Source: Zavarzinia marina (GTDB taxonomy: Bacteria; Pseudomonadota; Alphaproteobacteria; Zavarziniales; Zavarziniaceae). From it: DNA of 64,000 nucleotides. Shown piece after piece: positions 26,063 to 35,146 of this stretch. Both the position numbers and the translations under genes were made by a program. The notes under the pieces were generated by a model. It was given only the letters and a program-made list of their open reading frames with translations, searched no databases and was not told where the DNA came from. The DNA is taken from the NCBI RefSeq assembly GCF_021568905.1, contig NZ_JAKGSB010000001.1, forward strand, positions 186,001 through 250,000. Direction: 5' to 3'. Every line of letters begins with the position of its first letter. The first letter of the stretch is position 1.

Positions 26063-26344
26063 TCAGCCGCCGGGCGTGATGTCCTCATAAAGGGCCTGGG
26101 CCTCGGGCGCCGGGCCACGCCGCGTGCCGAGACCAAGGACGCGGATCACCCGCGGCGCCGGCCCGAAGCTGAAGGTCAGCACGTCGCCGACACGGATGTT
26201 CTGATGGGCCTTCAAGGCGGGCTGGCCGTTCAGGCGGACGCGTCCCGCCTCGGCGTGATCGGCGCCGAGGCCGCGCGTCTTCACGAAACGCGCGTGCCAC
26301 AGCCATTTGTCCAGGCGGATCGCGGGCCCGGACGTCTCCGTCAT
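26063..26344 (-). CDS. S4-domain RNA-binding protein (Hsp15-like)
   Basis: A 93-residue protein consisting almost only of an S4 domain: IRLDKWLWHARFVKTRGLG, followed by GRVRLNGQPALKAHQNIRVGD. It resembles Hsp15 (HslR), which recognises stalled 50S subunits carrying nascent chain-tRNA, so a ribosome-associated role is likely. The ATG overlaps the stop of the helicase gene (ATGA), a neighbour pair conserved in alphaproteobacteria, which points to shared RNA work. Confidence 0.85.
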   Translation of the reverse strand: MTETSGPAIRLDKWLWHARFVKTRGLGADHAEAGRVRLNGQPALKAHQNIRVGDVLTFSFGPAPRVIRVLGLGTRRGPAPEAQALYEDITPGG

Positions 26345-29300
26345 TTGCCGCCGAGTTTGTCGCGCAGCGCCATCAGCTTGGCGAAGGGCGAATCCGGATC
26401 CACCTTCGGCGGCGGCGGTTCGCCGCGGCGCGGCCGGTTCTGGTGGTGCTGATGGTGGCCCTTGCCGCCCTTCGGGCCCTTGTGCGGGCGCGGGCCATGG
26501 CCGCCCGGCGTCTCGTGCCGGGCCTGGGGCTGAGCGGCAGGAGCCGCATCGGCCTGCTGCGCATTCGGCGGTGGCGCGGCCCCCTCCTCGCGCGGAGGGC
26601 GGGGCTTACGCTTCTTCTTGCTGCGCCGGTCGCGGGGATCGGGATGTTTCTTCGGCTGCGGCGCGAAGGACCCGATCAGCTTCGGCTCGCCACCCTCGGT
26701 TTCGCCTTCGCCTTCCGTGGCCTCCAGGTCGGCCGGTGCCGCGTCGGCGGCTTCGGGCGCCATCACCGCTTCGATCTCGGCGGCGCCGGTCGGGGCGGCC
26801 TCGTCGCCGGTCACTTCAGCGTCGGGGGCGGCGTCGATGGTCGTCTCTTCGCTTTCGGCCGGCGCGGCTTCGGTGGGCGCGGCTTCGGTGGGCGCGGCCC
26901 CGTCGGTGCCGGGGCTGCCTTCCGCCTGGGCGTGGCGCGGCTTCCGGCGCCGGCGGCGGCGCTTGCGCGGCTCGCCCGGCTGGCCCTCGGCGGTCACGCC
27001 GTCCTCACCTTCGCCGGCTTCGACTTCGCCTGTCTCCCCTTCGCGGGCCTCGACTTCCGTCTCCCCGGCCGCTTCGCCTTCGGCATCCGGTGCCGGCGGG
27101 GCGGCGGCGGGTGCCGGGGCGGCGGCGGGCGTGGCCGGGCGCGGGCGGCCCCGGCGGCCGCGAATGCGATAGCGGACGCTCTCGTCCTCCATCGTCAGCT
27201 TCTCATAGCCGAGGGCGCGCATGACGGCGGCGAATTCCTCGTTCGAGCAGCCGACGAGGCCGGTCAGCTCGCCGGTCGGGACGATCATGTCGTCGCCCTG
27301 CTTGTCGCGGAGCGCCTGGTCCAGGCGCTCCAGCATGTCGATGCGGATCGCCTTGGCGCCGCAGCGACGGAAGCCGGCGACGGACAGCCATTCGTCGGGC
27401 GTGCGGCCGTCGAGGGGATAGGCGACATGGCCGGCCGCCGGCGGCGTCACCGAACCCTCGCCCAAGGCGACGGCGCGCAGCGTCAGCTTCATCTGCGTCG
27501 CCTCGGGCTTCAGCAGCGCGGGCAGATAGATCGTCAGCTTGCCGAATTTCACGCCCAGGCGGCGCAGGTCGGCGCGCGCGGGCTGGGGCAGGGCATCGAG
27601 TTCCTGGGCGATGTCGCGTCGGGAAAGGGCGCCCAGCGCCTCGCCCAGGCGGAAGGCCAGGCCGCGCGCGGGGCCAGGCAGTTCCTCCGCCGTCTGCAGC
27701 TTGATCAGGGCGCCGAGCACGGCGTCGATACGGGCGGCGACGAAGCGTTCCAGGCGGTGCAGCACGCGCTCGCGCTGGGCGCCGTCCAGCAATTCGTGGG
27801 GCAGCAGATGAACCCGGGGATGCAATGTGTCGCGCCCGGCCAGCAGCCGCGCCAGCACCGTGCCGTCCCACAGGATGCGGCCGTCCGGGTCCAGCTTGAA
27901 GACCTCGTCGCCGGCCGCTTCCAGTTCCTCGGTGCGGCGCACGACCTCCGGCCCCAGCGCGCGATTGGCGGCGGCCATCACGGCCTTGCCGTCGGTGCCC
28001 TCGGCTTCCGGATCGGGGATGAATTTCAGACCAGACATGCGACCCACATACTCCCCTTCGACGAGAACGTCACCTGCGGAGTCGACCGCGCCCAGCAACT
28101 CGTTCTCGCCTGCCAGTCTTCTGATCAGCGCCGACGATCGCCGGTCGACGAAGCGTTGCGTCAACCGTTCGTGCAGGGCGTCCGACAGCCGGTCCTCTAT
28201 GGCCCGGGCTTGTTCCTGTAGCGGTTCCGGACGCTCAAGCCAATCCCCCCTGTAAGAGACGAACGTCCAAGTTCTGATGTGGGCGAGGCGGGTCGCCAGC
28301 ATGTCGATGTCGCCCTCGGTATCGTCGAGGCGATTCAACTGGTCCTCGACCCAGGGATGAGGAAGGCGCTCGTCGGTGCAGAGATGGCCGTAGATGCGGC
28401 CGAGAAGGCGGACGTGGACATCCGCCATGGTCTTGCGGAAGTCGGGGATCTGGCACACCTGCCACAGCAGTTCGACCCGGCGCCGGCCCTGGGCGAGCGC
28501 GCGGATCGCCTCGTCCTCGGCCATGGCGCGCAGGCTCGACTGGTCGTCGGCGTCGCGCACGCGCATCAGACCCGGCAGGGGCGCCTGACGCTCCAGGCTG
28601 GCGAGCAGGGCGGGCACGGTGGAGAAATCGAGTTCGGCGGACCGCCACTGCAATTGCCGCACCGGGTCGAAGCGGTGGTTCTCGACCCGGGACACCATGT
28701 CCTCGTCGAAGGGCTCGACGCCGGCCGTGGTGCCGAAGGTGCCGTCGCGCATGTGGCGGCCGGCGCGGCCGGCGATCTGCGCCACCTCGGTCGGGGTCAG
28801 GGGGCGGTGGCGGCGGCCGTCGAACTTGTCGTGGGCGGCGAAGGCGACGTGATCGACGCCGAGGTTCAAGCCCATGCCGACGGCATCGGTGGCGACCAGA
28901 TAGTCGACCTCGCCCGCCTCGAACATGGCGACCTGGGCGTTCCTCGTTCGGGGCGACAGCGCCCCCAGGACGACGGCGGCGCCGCCGCGCTGGCGCCGGA
29001 TCGCCTCGGCCAGCGCATAGACGTTGTCGGCGGAGAAGGCGACGACGGCCGAACGCCGGGGCAGCCGCGCGAGCTTTCTGTAGCCGGCATGGCTGAGGGT
29101 CGAGAGGCGCGGCCGCGTGATGAAGGCGGCATCGGGAATCAGGCGCCGGATCACCGGGCGCATGGTCTCGGAGCCGAGGAACAGGGTCTCGGACAGGCCC
29201 CGGGCGCGGAGCAGGCGGTCGGTGAAGACGTGACCGCGCTCCAAGTCGGTGGCGAGCTGGATCTCGTCGACGGCCAGGAACTCGAAGGCGCGGTCCTGGG

Positions 29301-29586
29301 GCATGGCCTCGACCGTCGCCACCCAATAGCGCGCGTCGCGCCCGACGATCTTCTCCTCGCCGGTGACCAGCGCCGCCGAATGCTCGCCCTTCAGGCGGAC
29401 GATCCGGTCATAGACCTCGCGCGCCAGAAGACGCAGCGGCAAGCCGATGACGCCGGTCCGGTGGGCCAACATGCGCTCGATGGCGAAATGGGTCTTGCCC
29501 GTGTTGGTCGGCCCCAGGACGGCGGTGACCCGTCCCTCGGCGACCACGGCGGCGGTCGACCGGACAGGGCGATGAAGCGACGACAT
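26341..29586 (-). CDS. SUV3-like DExH RNA helicase with long disordered tail
   Basis: A 1081-residue superfamily 2 helicase. Walker A GPTNTGKT is at 25-32, motif II reads DEIQ (107-110) as in mitochondrial SUV3, and motif VI is QIAGRAGRHMRDG near 267. A SUV3 C-terminal-type helical region follows to about residue 830. The last 250 residues are low complexity: Ala/Glu/Pro-rich acidic stretches, a poly-basic RKRRRRRRK block, a His/Lys-rich stretch, and the ending SPFAKLMALRDKL. RNA unwinding in decay or ribosome assembly is expected. The S4 gene overlaps its stop. Confidence 0.9.
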   Translation of the reverse strand: MSSLHRPVRSTAAVVAEGRVTAVLGPTNTGKTHFAIERMLAHRTGVIGLPLRLLAREVYDRIVRLKGEHSAALVTGEEKIVGRDARYWVATVEAMPQDRAFEFLAVDEIQLATDLERGHVFTDRLLRARGLSETLFLGSETMRPVIRRLIPDAAFITRPRLSTLSHAGYRKLARLPRRSAVVAFSADNVYALAEAIRRQRGGAAVVLGALSPRTRNAQVAMFEAGEVDYLVATDAVGMGLNLGVDHVAFAAHDKFDGRRHRPLTPTEVAQIAGRAGRHMRDGTFGTTAGVEPFDEDMVSRVENHRFDPVRQLQWRSAELDFSTVPALLASLERQAPLPGLMRVRDADDQSSLRAMAEDEAIRALAQGRRRVELLWQVCQIPDFRKTMADVHVRLLGRIYGHLCTDERLPHPWVEDQLNRLDDTEGDIDMLATRLAHIRTWTFVSYRGDWLERPEPLQEQARAIEDRLSDALHERLTQRFVDRRSSALIRRLAGENELLGAVDSAGDVLVEGEYVGRMSGLKFIPDPEAEGTDGKAVMAAANRALGPEVVRRTEELEAAGDEVFKLDPDGRILWDGTVLARLLAGRDTLHPRVHLLPHELLDGAQRERVLHRLERFVAARIDAVLGALIKLQTAEELPGPARGLAFRLGEALGALSRRDIAQELDALPQPARADLRRLGVKFGKLTIYLPALLKPEATQMKLTLRAVALGEGSVTPPAAGHVAYPLDGRTPDEWLSVAGFRRCGAKAIRIDMLERLDQALRDKQGDDMIVPTGELTGLVGCSNEEFAAVMRALGYEKLTMEDESVRYRIRGRRGRPRPATPAAAPAPAAAPPAPDAEGEAAGETEVEAREGETGEVEAGEGEDGVTAEGQPGEPRKRRRRRRKPRHAQAEGSPGTDGAAPTEAAPTEAAPAESEETTIDAAPDAEVTGDEAAPTGAAEIEAVMAPEAADAAPADLEATEGEGETEGGEPKLIGSFAPQPKKHPDPRDRRSKKKRKPRPPREEGAAPPPNAQQADAAPAAQPQARHETPGGHGPRPHKGPKGGKGHHQHHQNRPRRGEPPPPKVDPDSPFAKLMALRDKLGGK

Positions 29587-29717
29587 GATGCCTGAAGATC
29601 GGGTGTTGCCGGCGGATTCTCAAGCGCTTCGTTGCGCCGGCCTCCTAACCCCGGTTGTCTCGAGGCGAATTGCATCTATCCTTGGTTATCGATTCTCGCC
29701 GCCGGACGCCTTACACG

Positions 29718-30395
29718 ATGAAGTATGCCCATTCGATCCTCCTTGGCGGGCTCATGTTCCTCCTCGCGGCCTGCATGACGCCGACCGGGCGCGATTTCCA
29801 TCGCGCAGACGGCGGGCAGATCGAACCAGGACGCACGACGGAGGCCGACATTCGCCGCCAGTTCGGCGAGCCGGCGAAGGCGCAGCGCTTCACCACGCCG
29901 AAGGGGCAGGAGGGCGGCGGCAATGTCGAGGGATCGCCGTTTGACTCGGCAATGGTCGAGGGATCCTATGTCGTCCTGTCCTATGCGTTTTCCGAGAATG
30001 TCAATGCGGCGGCCTGGCGTCAGTCCAGCCAATACTGGCAGCGCTCGGCAACCTTCATGTTCTGGGAAGGTATCTTGATCGACTATCACATCATGAGCAG
30101 CTTTCCCGAGGATTCGTCCGATTTCGCGTCTGACCGCCTGCAGGCGATCGAGAAGGGAAAGACGATCGAGGCCCAGGTCGAAAGCCTGTTGGGGCGGCCC
30201 GCCGGCGTGGCGATCTATCCCGCCGTTCGAGACCCCGGCACGCGTGTCCTTCGTTATGCATATGGTTTCGTTACGGTCGGGACATTCGTTTCGGACCAGG
30301 CGCTTACGGGCAAGCAGGCGGAAGTCCTGATCGGCCCCGATGGACGCGTCGTCGACTATAAATTCTCCACGGTAGCCGCCAGCCCCAACCGCTGA
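29718..30395 (+). CDS. Lipoprotein with two BamE/SmpA-like repeats, copy 1
   Basis: A 225-residue lipoprotein with signal peptide and lipobox LLAAC (Cys near residue 17). Two repeats resemble the SmpA/OmlA (BamE-like) motif: GRTTEADIRRQFGEPAK and GKTIEAQVESLLGRPAG. BamE fold proteins bind outer-membrane assembly partners, but this is not BamE itself. A tandem paralogue follows 33 bp downstream. The start MKYAHS at 29718 gives a normal signal peptide; the longer frame to 29655 does not. Confidence 0.78.
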   Translation: MKYAHSILLGGLMFLLAACMTPTGRDFHRADGGQIEPGRTTEADIRRQFGEPAKAQRFTTPKGQEGGGNVEGSPFDSAMVEGSYVVLSYAFSENVNAAAWRQSSQYWQRSATFMFWEGILIDYHIMSSFPEDSSDFASDRLQAIEKGKTIEAQVESLLGRPAGVAIYPAVRDPGTRVLRYAYGFVTVGTFVSDQALTGKQAEVLIGPDGRVVDYKFSTVAASPNR

Positions 30396-30428
30396 CGGAC
30401 GATCGGTTCATTGCAACAGAAAATCCCG

Positions 30429-31130
30429 ATGTTCAAATCTCTGGCCACCCTCCTTGCGTCCGCGCTGGTTCTGGCTGCCTGCGCCAGCGGCACAGATTTC
30501 GCGCGGCCCAGCGCCGCCAATGTGACGGTCGGCGTTTCGACCGAACAGGATGTGATCGCCCGTTTCGGCGCCCCCGGACGCCGGCAAGGCGGTATCGCCC
30601 CGAAACCCACGCCCGAGCAGATCGCCAAGGTGACGTCGCCCTTCGACCCGATGCCGGTCGAAGGCTCTTTCGCGCGCCTGGATTACGACTAGATGAAGTC
30701 GGACGGCTTTGGAGAGCGGGACTTCAAGAATGTCGTCTTCGTCCTGTGGAACGACCGGGTCGTGTCCTACAATTTCACGAGCGACATGGAGGGGGCTTCG
30801 ACCCGCTTCGACGCGAGCCGTATCGGCCAGTTGCAGCGGGGCGTCACGACCAAGGCGCAAGTCATCGAACTGCTGGGCACGCCGGCGGGCGAGACCATCT
30901 ATCCTCTCGTCCGGGATAAGGGCAATCGCCAGATCAACTACAGCTACATCGGCATCGGACGCAGTGCCTTCTACACCGGCACGCGTGACATCGAACTGTC
31001 GTTCCTGGAGATCCTGCTGGGCCCCGACGACAAGGTGATCGATTTCCGCTCCCAGTCCGAGACGAAGACGATCACCCCGGAACGGGCCCCCAGCGCGCCG
31101 ATCATGCCGATCTTCATTCCGACCAACTGA
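30429..31130 (+). pseudogene. Lipoprotein paralogue split by an in-frame amber codon, copy 2
   Basis: Starts with MFKSLATLLASALVLAACASG (signal peptide and lipobox), then GVSTEQDVIARFGAPG as first BamE-like repeat. After VEGSFARLDYD a TAG at 30690-30692 ends the frame. The same frame continues at once with MKSDGFGERDF to 31130, including GVTTKAQVIELLGTPAG as second repeat. The continuation aligns through the stop with copy 1 (VEGSYVVLSYAF...). Options are a one-base nonsense mutation, sequencing error, reinitiation at the ATG directly after TAG, or amber readthrough. The reading frame of the second part is still intact. Confidence 0.75.
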
Positions 31131-31148
31131 CGCCGGGTGCCGTCCGCG

Positions 31149-31652
31149 TCACGACGGTTGAAGCGGGCGCTGGCCGGCGTCGTCGAAGTCGAGGAGTTCG
31201 CCGATCTCGGTCGCGGTGACGATCCAGAAGATCAGGCCGGCCAGCGCCCCGAGCATGGCGGCGGCGACGATCAGGGCCGGCCCTTCGCCGCTGTGGAGCG
31301 AGACCGCGAGGCCGTGGGAAAAGGCGATCTGCGTATTCGCCATCAGATCGGCGCGGCCGAGGAACGCCATCGCCAGCAGCCAGGGCAGGGCGGCGACGGT
31401 GGCGCCGAAGCTGATCGCCCACCGCAGGCGCCACAGGACGCCGCGCACCAGCGGATAGAGCGGCAGGCCGAAGGCCAGTGCCGGCAGATAGCCGCCGGCC
31501 AGTGCCGCGAAGATGAAGTAGAACATGCGGTCGACGGTCGGCGGCTCCGACAGCGCGAGCACCGCCGCCGGCGCCAGGGGGGCCAGCAGGAAATCGACCG
31601 CGACATGGCGCAGGGGGCGCCGGGCGCTATGGTTCCGAGGATTACCAACCAT
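31149..31652 (-). CDS. Hypothetical membrane protein
   Basis: A protein of about 167 residues with four or five hydrophobic segments (including FLLAPLAPAAVLAL, MFYFIFAALAGGYLPALAF and LIVAAAMLGALAGLIFWIV). I recognise no family. The start is uncertain: ATG at 31652 and ATG at 31673 both fall inside an 11-bp perfect inverted repeat, and neither has a good ribosome binding site; MFYFIF is another possibility. The gene converges on the split lipoprotein. Confidence 0.55.
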   Translation of the reverse strand: MVGNPRNHSARRPLRHVAVDFLLAPLAPAAVLALSEPPTVDRMFYFIFAALAGGYLPALAFGLPLYPLVRGVLWRLRWAISFGATVAALPWLLAMAFLGRADLMANTQIAFSHGLAVSLHSGEGPALIVAAAMLGALAGLIFWIVTATEIGELLDFDDAGQRPLQPS

Positions 31653-31680
31653 AATGGTTATAAGTATACCCATTATGGTT
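31647..31680. promoter_or_regulatory. Perfect 11-bp inverted repeat at the start of the membrane-protein gene
   Basis: AACCATAATGG (31647-31657) and CCATTATGGTT (31670-31680) are separated by 12 AT-rich bases. The site covers both possible start codons of the gene at 31149-31652 and lies 45 bp past the end of the LpxR-like gene, in a local AT-rich patch. It has the form of an operator for a dimeric repressor; a hairpin that hides the start is the other reading. Confidence 0.55.
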
Positions 31681-31725
31681 AGAATTTCCAGTCCCTTCGA
31701 ACCGTCATTCCCGCACGGCCGGGCT

Positions 31726-32769
31726 TCAGAAACTCCAGCTCAGGCTGAGGGCGCCGAAGGCGGAATTGTTCTTCTGGCCCTCGAATTCCTCGCTGCGCAG
31801 GACATAGCTGTAGGTGAGGCGGGTGGCGCCCAGGAAGACGGCGGCGCCGGCCTGGAGATCGCCGACCAGCGGCCGCTTGTCGACCGATGGACCATCGCGG
31901 AATGTATTGCCGTCGAGGAAGATGTCGCGCAGCACCACGCGCCCCGATATGCCGCCGAACAGATACCAGCCGAACCCCTCGCGCTTGTCGTAGAAGGCGG
32001 TGCCGGCCAGCGCCGGGCGGATGCGCGGCGCGCCGAAATCGGCGCGCAGGTTCTGGCCGAGGCGCAGCATCAGCCCGGCGGCGGCATAGGTTGAGACATT
32101 GCCGACCGCGACCGTGACGTTGGGGGTGACGTCGATGCCGATGCCCGTCGTCTCGCCGGTCAGGCTGACGGCGCGCCACTTGCGGTCGAAGGTCAGATTG
32201 ATCGCCGCTTCGTCCTTCAGCTGATGGTCCCAGCCCCGGGCCGGATTGTCGTTGATGATGTCGTGGACCGTGTTCTGGATCTGCTCGCCGAGCGCCGAGG
32301 GCCCGACGACGCCGAACTGGAGTTCGAAGGTGTTCAGCACTTCCTCCGTATAGGCGAGGAAGGAGACGCTGCCGAACAGATAGCCGGCATAGGGCCTGTC
32401 GGCGGGATCGGGCACCGCGATCGAGGTGTCTTCCGGCGTGAAGATCATCTGGCCGATGCCGAAACCCCAGCGAAGCTGCGATTCCGGCGCATAGAGAAAG
32501 GCGCCGAGCTTGCCGACGTCGGTCACGAAGGAGGGCGGCGACGAGGGCGACAGCCAGGAGATCTGCGCGCCATTGGTATAATAGCGGTCGGTGTCGGCGA
32601 TGGTGTCGTTCTCGATCTGGAACGTCAGGGTGCCGTTCGGGTCCCGCAGCGGCGCGACGCTTTCCTGCGCCAGGGCCGGCGAGACGCAGAGGGGAAGAAG
32701 GAGGGGGGCGAGAACGGCATGGCGCGTCCGTGCCCGGCGGCCCCGCTCTTCGTCGTGCCTCGAATGCAT
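31726..32769 (-). CDS. LpxR-like outer-membrane protein (DUF2219), copy 2
   Basis: A 347-residue protein with a signal peptide ending ALAQES and a beta-barrel end in aromatic Trp-Ser-Phe. Catalytic Asn-Asp of the LpxR family is seen in IENDTI, and the His in [26 protein letters not shown] and [20 protein letters not shown] match copy 1 at 9027-10040. Lipid A 3'-O-deacylase activity is possible. AAGGAGAAGGCG precedes the ATG at 32769. It is divergent from methylmalonyl-CoA mutase. Confidence 0.8.
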   Translation of the reverse strand: MHSRHDEERGRRARTRHAVLAPLLLPLCVSPALAQESVAPLRDPNGTLTFQIENDTIADTDRYYTNGAQISWLSPSSPPSFVTDVGKLGAFLYAPESQLRWGFGIGQMIFTPEDTSIAVPDPADRPYAGYLFGSVSFLAYTEEVLNTFELQFGVVGPSALGEQIQNTVHDIINDNPARGWDHQLKDEAAINLTFDRKWRAVSLTGETTGIGIDVTPNVTVAVGNVSTYAAAGLMLRLGQNLRADFGAPRIRPALAGTAFYDKREGFGWYLFGGISGRVVLRDIFLDGNTFRDGPSVDKRPLVGDLQAGAAVFLGATRLTYSYVLRSEEFEGQKNNSAFGALSLSWSF

Positions 32770-32829
32770 CGCCTTCTCCTTTCCGTCGCCGGTCGATTTT
32801 CGTCCACGGGCCCGCCCCCTCGAATGGGC

Positions 32830-32849
32830 GGAGAATCGGCCCATTCTCC
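32830..32849. promoter_or_regulatory. Dyad in the divergent lpxR-like / mutase promoter region
   Basis: GGAGAAT (32830-32836) and ATTCTCC (32843-32849) flank a 6-base loop, within a longer imperfect palindrome (TGGGC...GCCCA). It lies about 25 bp upstream of the mutase -35 box and could be an operator for either gene. Confidence 0.4.
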
Positions 32850-32871
32850 AATGGTTGAGTCTGCCCGTCGA

Positions 32872-32901
32872 TTGACTTTCGCAGTGCGAAGATCCTATTA
32901 C
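32872..32901 (+). promoter_or_regulatory. Promoter of the mutase gene with palindrome in the spacer
   Basis: TTGACT (32872-32877), an 18-bp gap and TATTAC (32896-32901), a good vegetative match, 30 bp before the start codon. The gap contains the perfect palindrome TTCGCA-G-TGCGAA (32878-32890), placed where a bound regulator would block RNA polymerase. Confidence 0.65.
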
Positions 32902-32931
32902 GACGGTGGAATTGTAAGGGGATGGCGGGTG

Positions 32932-35079
32932 ATGGCCGATTTTCCGAAGCGTAGCCTGGAGGACTGGCAGGCTCTCGTTGAGAAGGAACTCAAGGGCGGG
33001 ACTGCGGAAGGCCTGACGTGGCAGACGCCGGAAGGCATCGCGGTGAAGCCGCTCTATACGGCGGCCGACGTCGCGGGGCTGGAGACGGCCGACACGCTGC
33101 CGGGTTTCGCGCCCTTCACGCGCGGCGTGCGCGCGTCCATGTACGCCAACCGGCCCTGGACCATCCGCCAATATGCCGGGTTCTCGACGGCCGAAGCCTC
33201 GAACGCCTTCTACCGCAAGAATCTGGCCGCCGGGCAGATGGGCCTTTCCATCGCCTTCGACCTCGCCACCCACCGGGGCTATGACAGCGACCATCCGCGC
33301 GTCACCGGCGACGTGGGCAAGGCCGGCGTCGCCATCGACAGCGTCGAGGACATGAAGATCCTCTTCGACGGCATCCCGCTCGACAAGATGTCGGTCTCCA
33401 TGACCATGAACGGCGCGGTGCTGCCCTGCCTCGCCAACTACATCATCGCGGCGGAGGAACAAGGCGTCTCCCAGGACAAGCTGTCGGGCACGATCCAGAA
33501 CGACATCCTGAAGGAGTTCATGGTCCGCAACACCTATATCTATCCGCCCGAGCCCTCGATGCGGATCATCGCGGACATCATCTCCTATACCTCGGCCAAC
33601 ATGCCGAAGTTCAACTCGATCTCGATCTCCGGCTACCACATGCAGGAAGCCGGCGCGAACCAGCTCCAGGAGCTGGCCTATACGCTGGCCGACGGCCTCG
33701 AATACGTCCGCGCCGCGCTCTCCAAGGGGCTCGACGTCGACGCCTTCGCCGGCCGCCTGTCGTTCTTCTTCGCCATCGGCATGAACTTCTTCATGGAAGT
33801 GGCCAAGCTGCGCGCCGCCCGCTTCCTCTGGGCCGAGCTGATGGCCCAGTTCAATCCGAAGAAACCGTCCAGCCTGATGCTGCGCACCCATTGCCAGACC
33901 TCCGGCGTCTCGCTGACCGAGCAGGATCCCTACAACAATGTCGTGCGCACGGCCTATGAGGCGATGGCGGCGATCTTCGGCGGCACCCAGTCGCTGCACA
34001 CCAATTCGCTGGACGAGGCGATCGCCCTGCCGACCGAATTCTCGGCCCGCATCGCCCGCAACACCCAGCTCATCCTGGCGGAGGAGACCGGCGTCACCCA
34101 TGTCGTCGATCCCCTGGGCGGCTCCTATTATGTCGAGAGCCTGACCGCCGAACTGGTCCGGGAAGCGCGCAAGCTGATCCAGGAAGTGGAGGACATGGGC
34201 GGCATGACCAAGGCGGTCGAGAGCGGCCTGCCCAAGCTCCGCATCGAGGAATCGGCGGCGCGGCGCCAGGCCGCCGTCGACCGGGGCGAGGAAGTCATCG
34301 TCGGCGTGAACAAGTACCGCCTGAAGGAAGAAGAGCCGGTCGACATCCTGGACGTCGACAATGTCGCCGTCCGCGAGGCCCAGGTCGCCCGCCTGAAGAA
34401 GATCCGCGAGACCCGCGACGAAGCGGCGGTGCAGGCCGCGCTCGAGGCCCTGACCGAAGGCGCCAGGGGCGATGCCAATCTGCTCGACCTCTCGGTCAAG
34501 GCGGCGCGGGTGCGCGCCACCGTCGGCGAGATCTCGGACGCGCTCGAGAAGGTCTTCACCCGCCACAAGGCGGTGATCCGCTCCATCTCCGGCGTCTATG
34601 GCGCGGCCTATGACGGGGACGAGGGCTTCGAGCGCATCCGCCAGGAAGTCGCCGCCTTCGCCCGCGACGAAGGCCGGCGGCCGCGCATGCTGGTCGCCAA
34701 GATGGGTCAGGACGGCCACGATCGCGGCGCCAAGGTGATCGCCACCGCCTTCGCCGACATCGGCTTCGACGTCGACGTCGGCTCCCTGTTCCAGACCCCG
34801 GCGGAGGTCGCGCGCGACGCGGTCGAGAACGACGTCCATGTCGTCGGCGTCTCGTCCCAGGCGGCGGGTCACAAGACCCTGGTGCCGGAATTGATCGCCG
34901 AACTGAAGAAGGCCGGCGCCGAGGACGTGCTGGTGGTCTGCGGCGGCGTCATCCCGGCGCAGGACTACGACTTCCTCTACAAGGCGGGCGTCGCCGCGAT
35001 CTACGGCCCCGGCACCAATATCCCGGCCGCCGCCGCCGAGATCATGTCGATCATCGCCAAGCGCCGTCAGGCGGCCTGA
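32932..35079 (+). CDS. scpA: Methylmalonyl-CoA mutase, single-chain type
   Basis: A 715-residue adenosylcobalamin enzyme that interconverts (R)-methylmalonyl-CoA and succinyl-CoA. The substrate TIM barrel includes [16 protein letters not shown] and [17 protein letters not shown]. The C-terminal B12 domain has the DxHxxG motif in [13 protein letters not shown] near residue 594. The length fits the ScpA/MutB homodimer or catalytic subunit, with no small subunit gene beside it. Its GTPase chaperone meaB lies 1.9 kb downstream. It serves propionyl-CoA breakdown or the ethylmalonyl-CoA pathway. AAGGGGATGG lies upstream. Confidence 0.95.
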   Translation: MADFPKRSLEDWQALVEKELKGGTAEGLTWQTPEGIAVKPLYTAADVAGLETADTLPGFAPFTRGVRASMYANRPWTIRQYAGFSTAEASNAFYRKNLAAGQMGLSIAFDLATHRGYDSDHPRVTGDVGKAGVAIDSVEDMKILFDGIPLDKMSVSMTMNGAVLPCLANYIIAAEEQGVSQDKLSGTIQNDILKEFMVRNTYIYPPEPSMRIIADIISYTSANMPKFNSISISGYHMQEAGANQLQELAYTLADGLEYVRAALSKGLDVDAFAGRLSFFFAIGMNFFMEVAKLRAARFLWAELMAQFNPKKPSSLMLRTHCQTSGVSLTEQDPYNNVVRTAYEAMAAIFGGTQSLHTNSLDEAIALPTEFSARIARNTQLILAEETGVTHVVDPLGGSYYVESLTAELVREARKLIQEVEDMGGMTKAVESGLPKLRIEESAARRQAAVDRGEEVIVGVNKYRLKEEEPVDILDVDNVAVREAQVARLKKIRETRDEAAVQAALEALTEGARGDANLLDLSVKAARVRATVGEISDALEKVFTRHKAVIRSISGVYGAAYDGDEGFERIRQEVAAFARDEGRRPRMLVAKMGQDGHDRGAKVIATAFADIGFDVDVGSLFQTPAEVARDAVENDVHVVGVSSQAAGHKTLVPELIAELKKAGAEDVLVVCGGVIPAQDYDFLYKAGVAAIYGPGTNIPAAAAEIMSIIAKRRQAA

Positions 35080-35100
35080 GGCGCTTCCGGTCGGAAAGCG

Positions 35101-35125
35101 AAAGGCGGGGGAGACCCCGCCTTTT
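35101..35125 (+). terminator. Terminator of the mutase gene
   Basis: A perfect 10-bp stem AAAGGCGGGG/CCCCGCCTTT (35101-35110, 35115-35124) with GAGA loop and TTTT, 21 bp after the mutase stop. It may also stop minus-strand reading from the DUF3108 genes. Confidence 0.85.
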
Positions 35126-35146
35126 CCTTGATGGGACCGCTTCCCG

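Noticed and set aside
31726-34872. Very long minus-strand frame opposite methylmalonyl-CoA mutase
   Set aside because: The mutase on the plus strand has full homology and motifs; the part of the minus frame over it has no family similarity. Only the LpxR-like part (31726-32769) is real.
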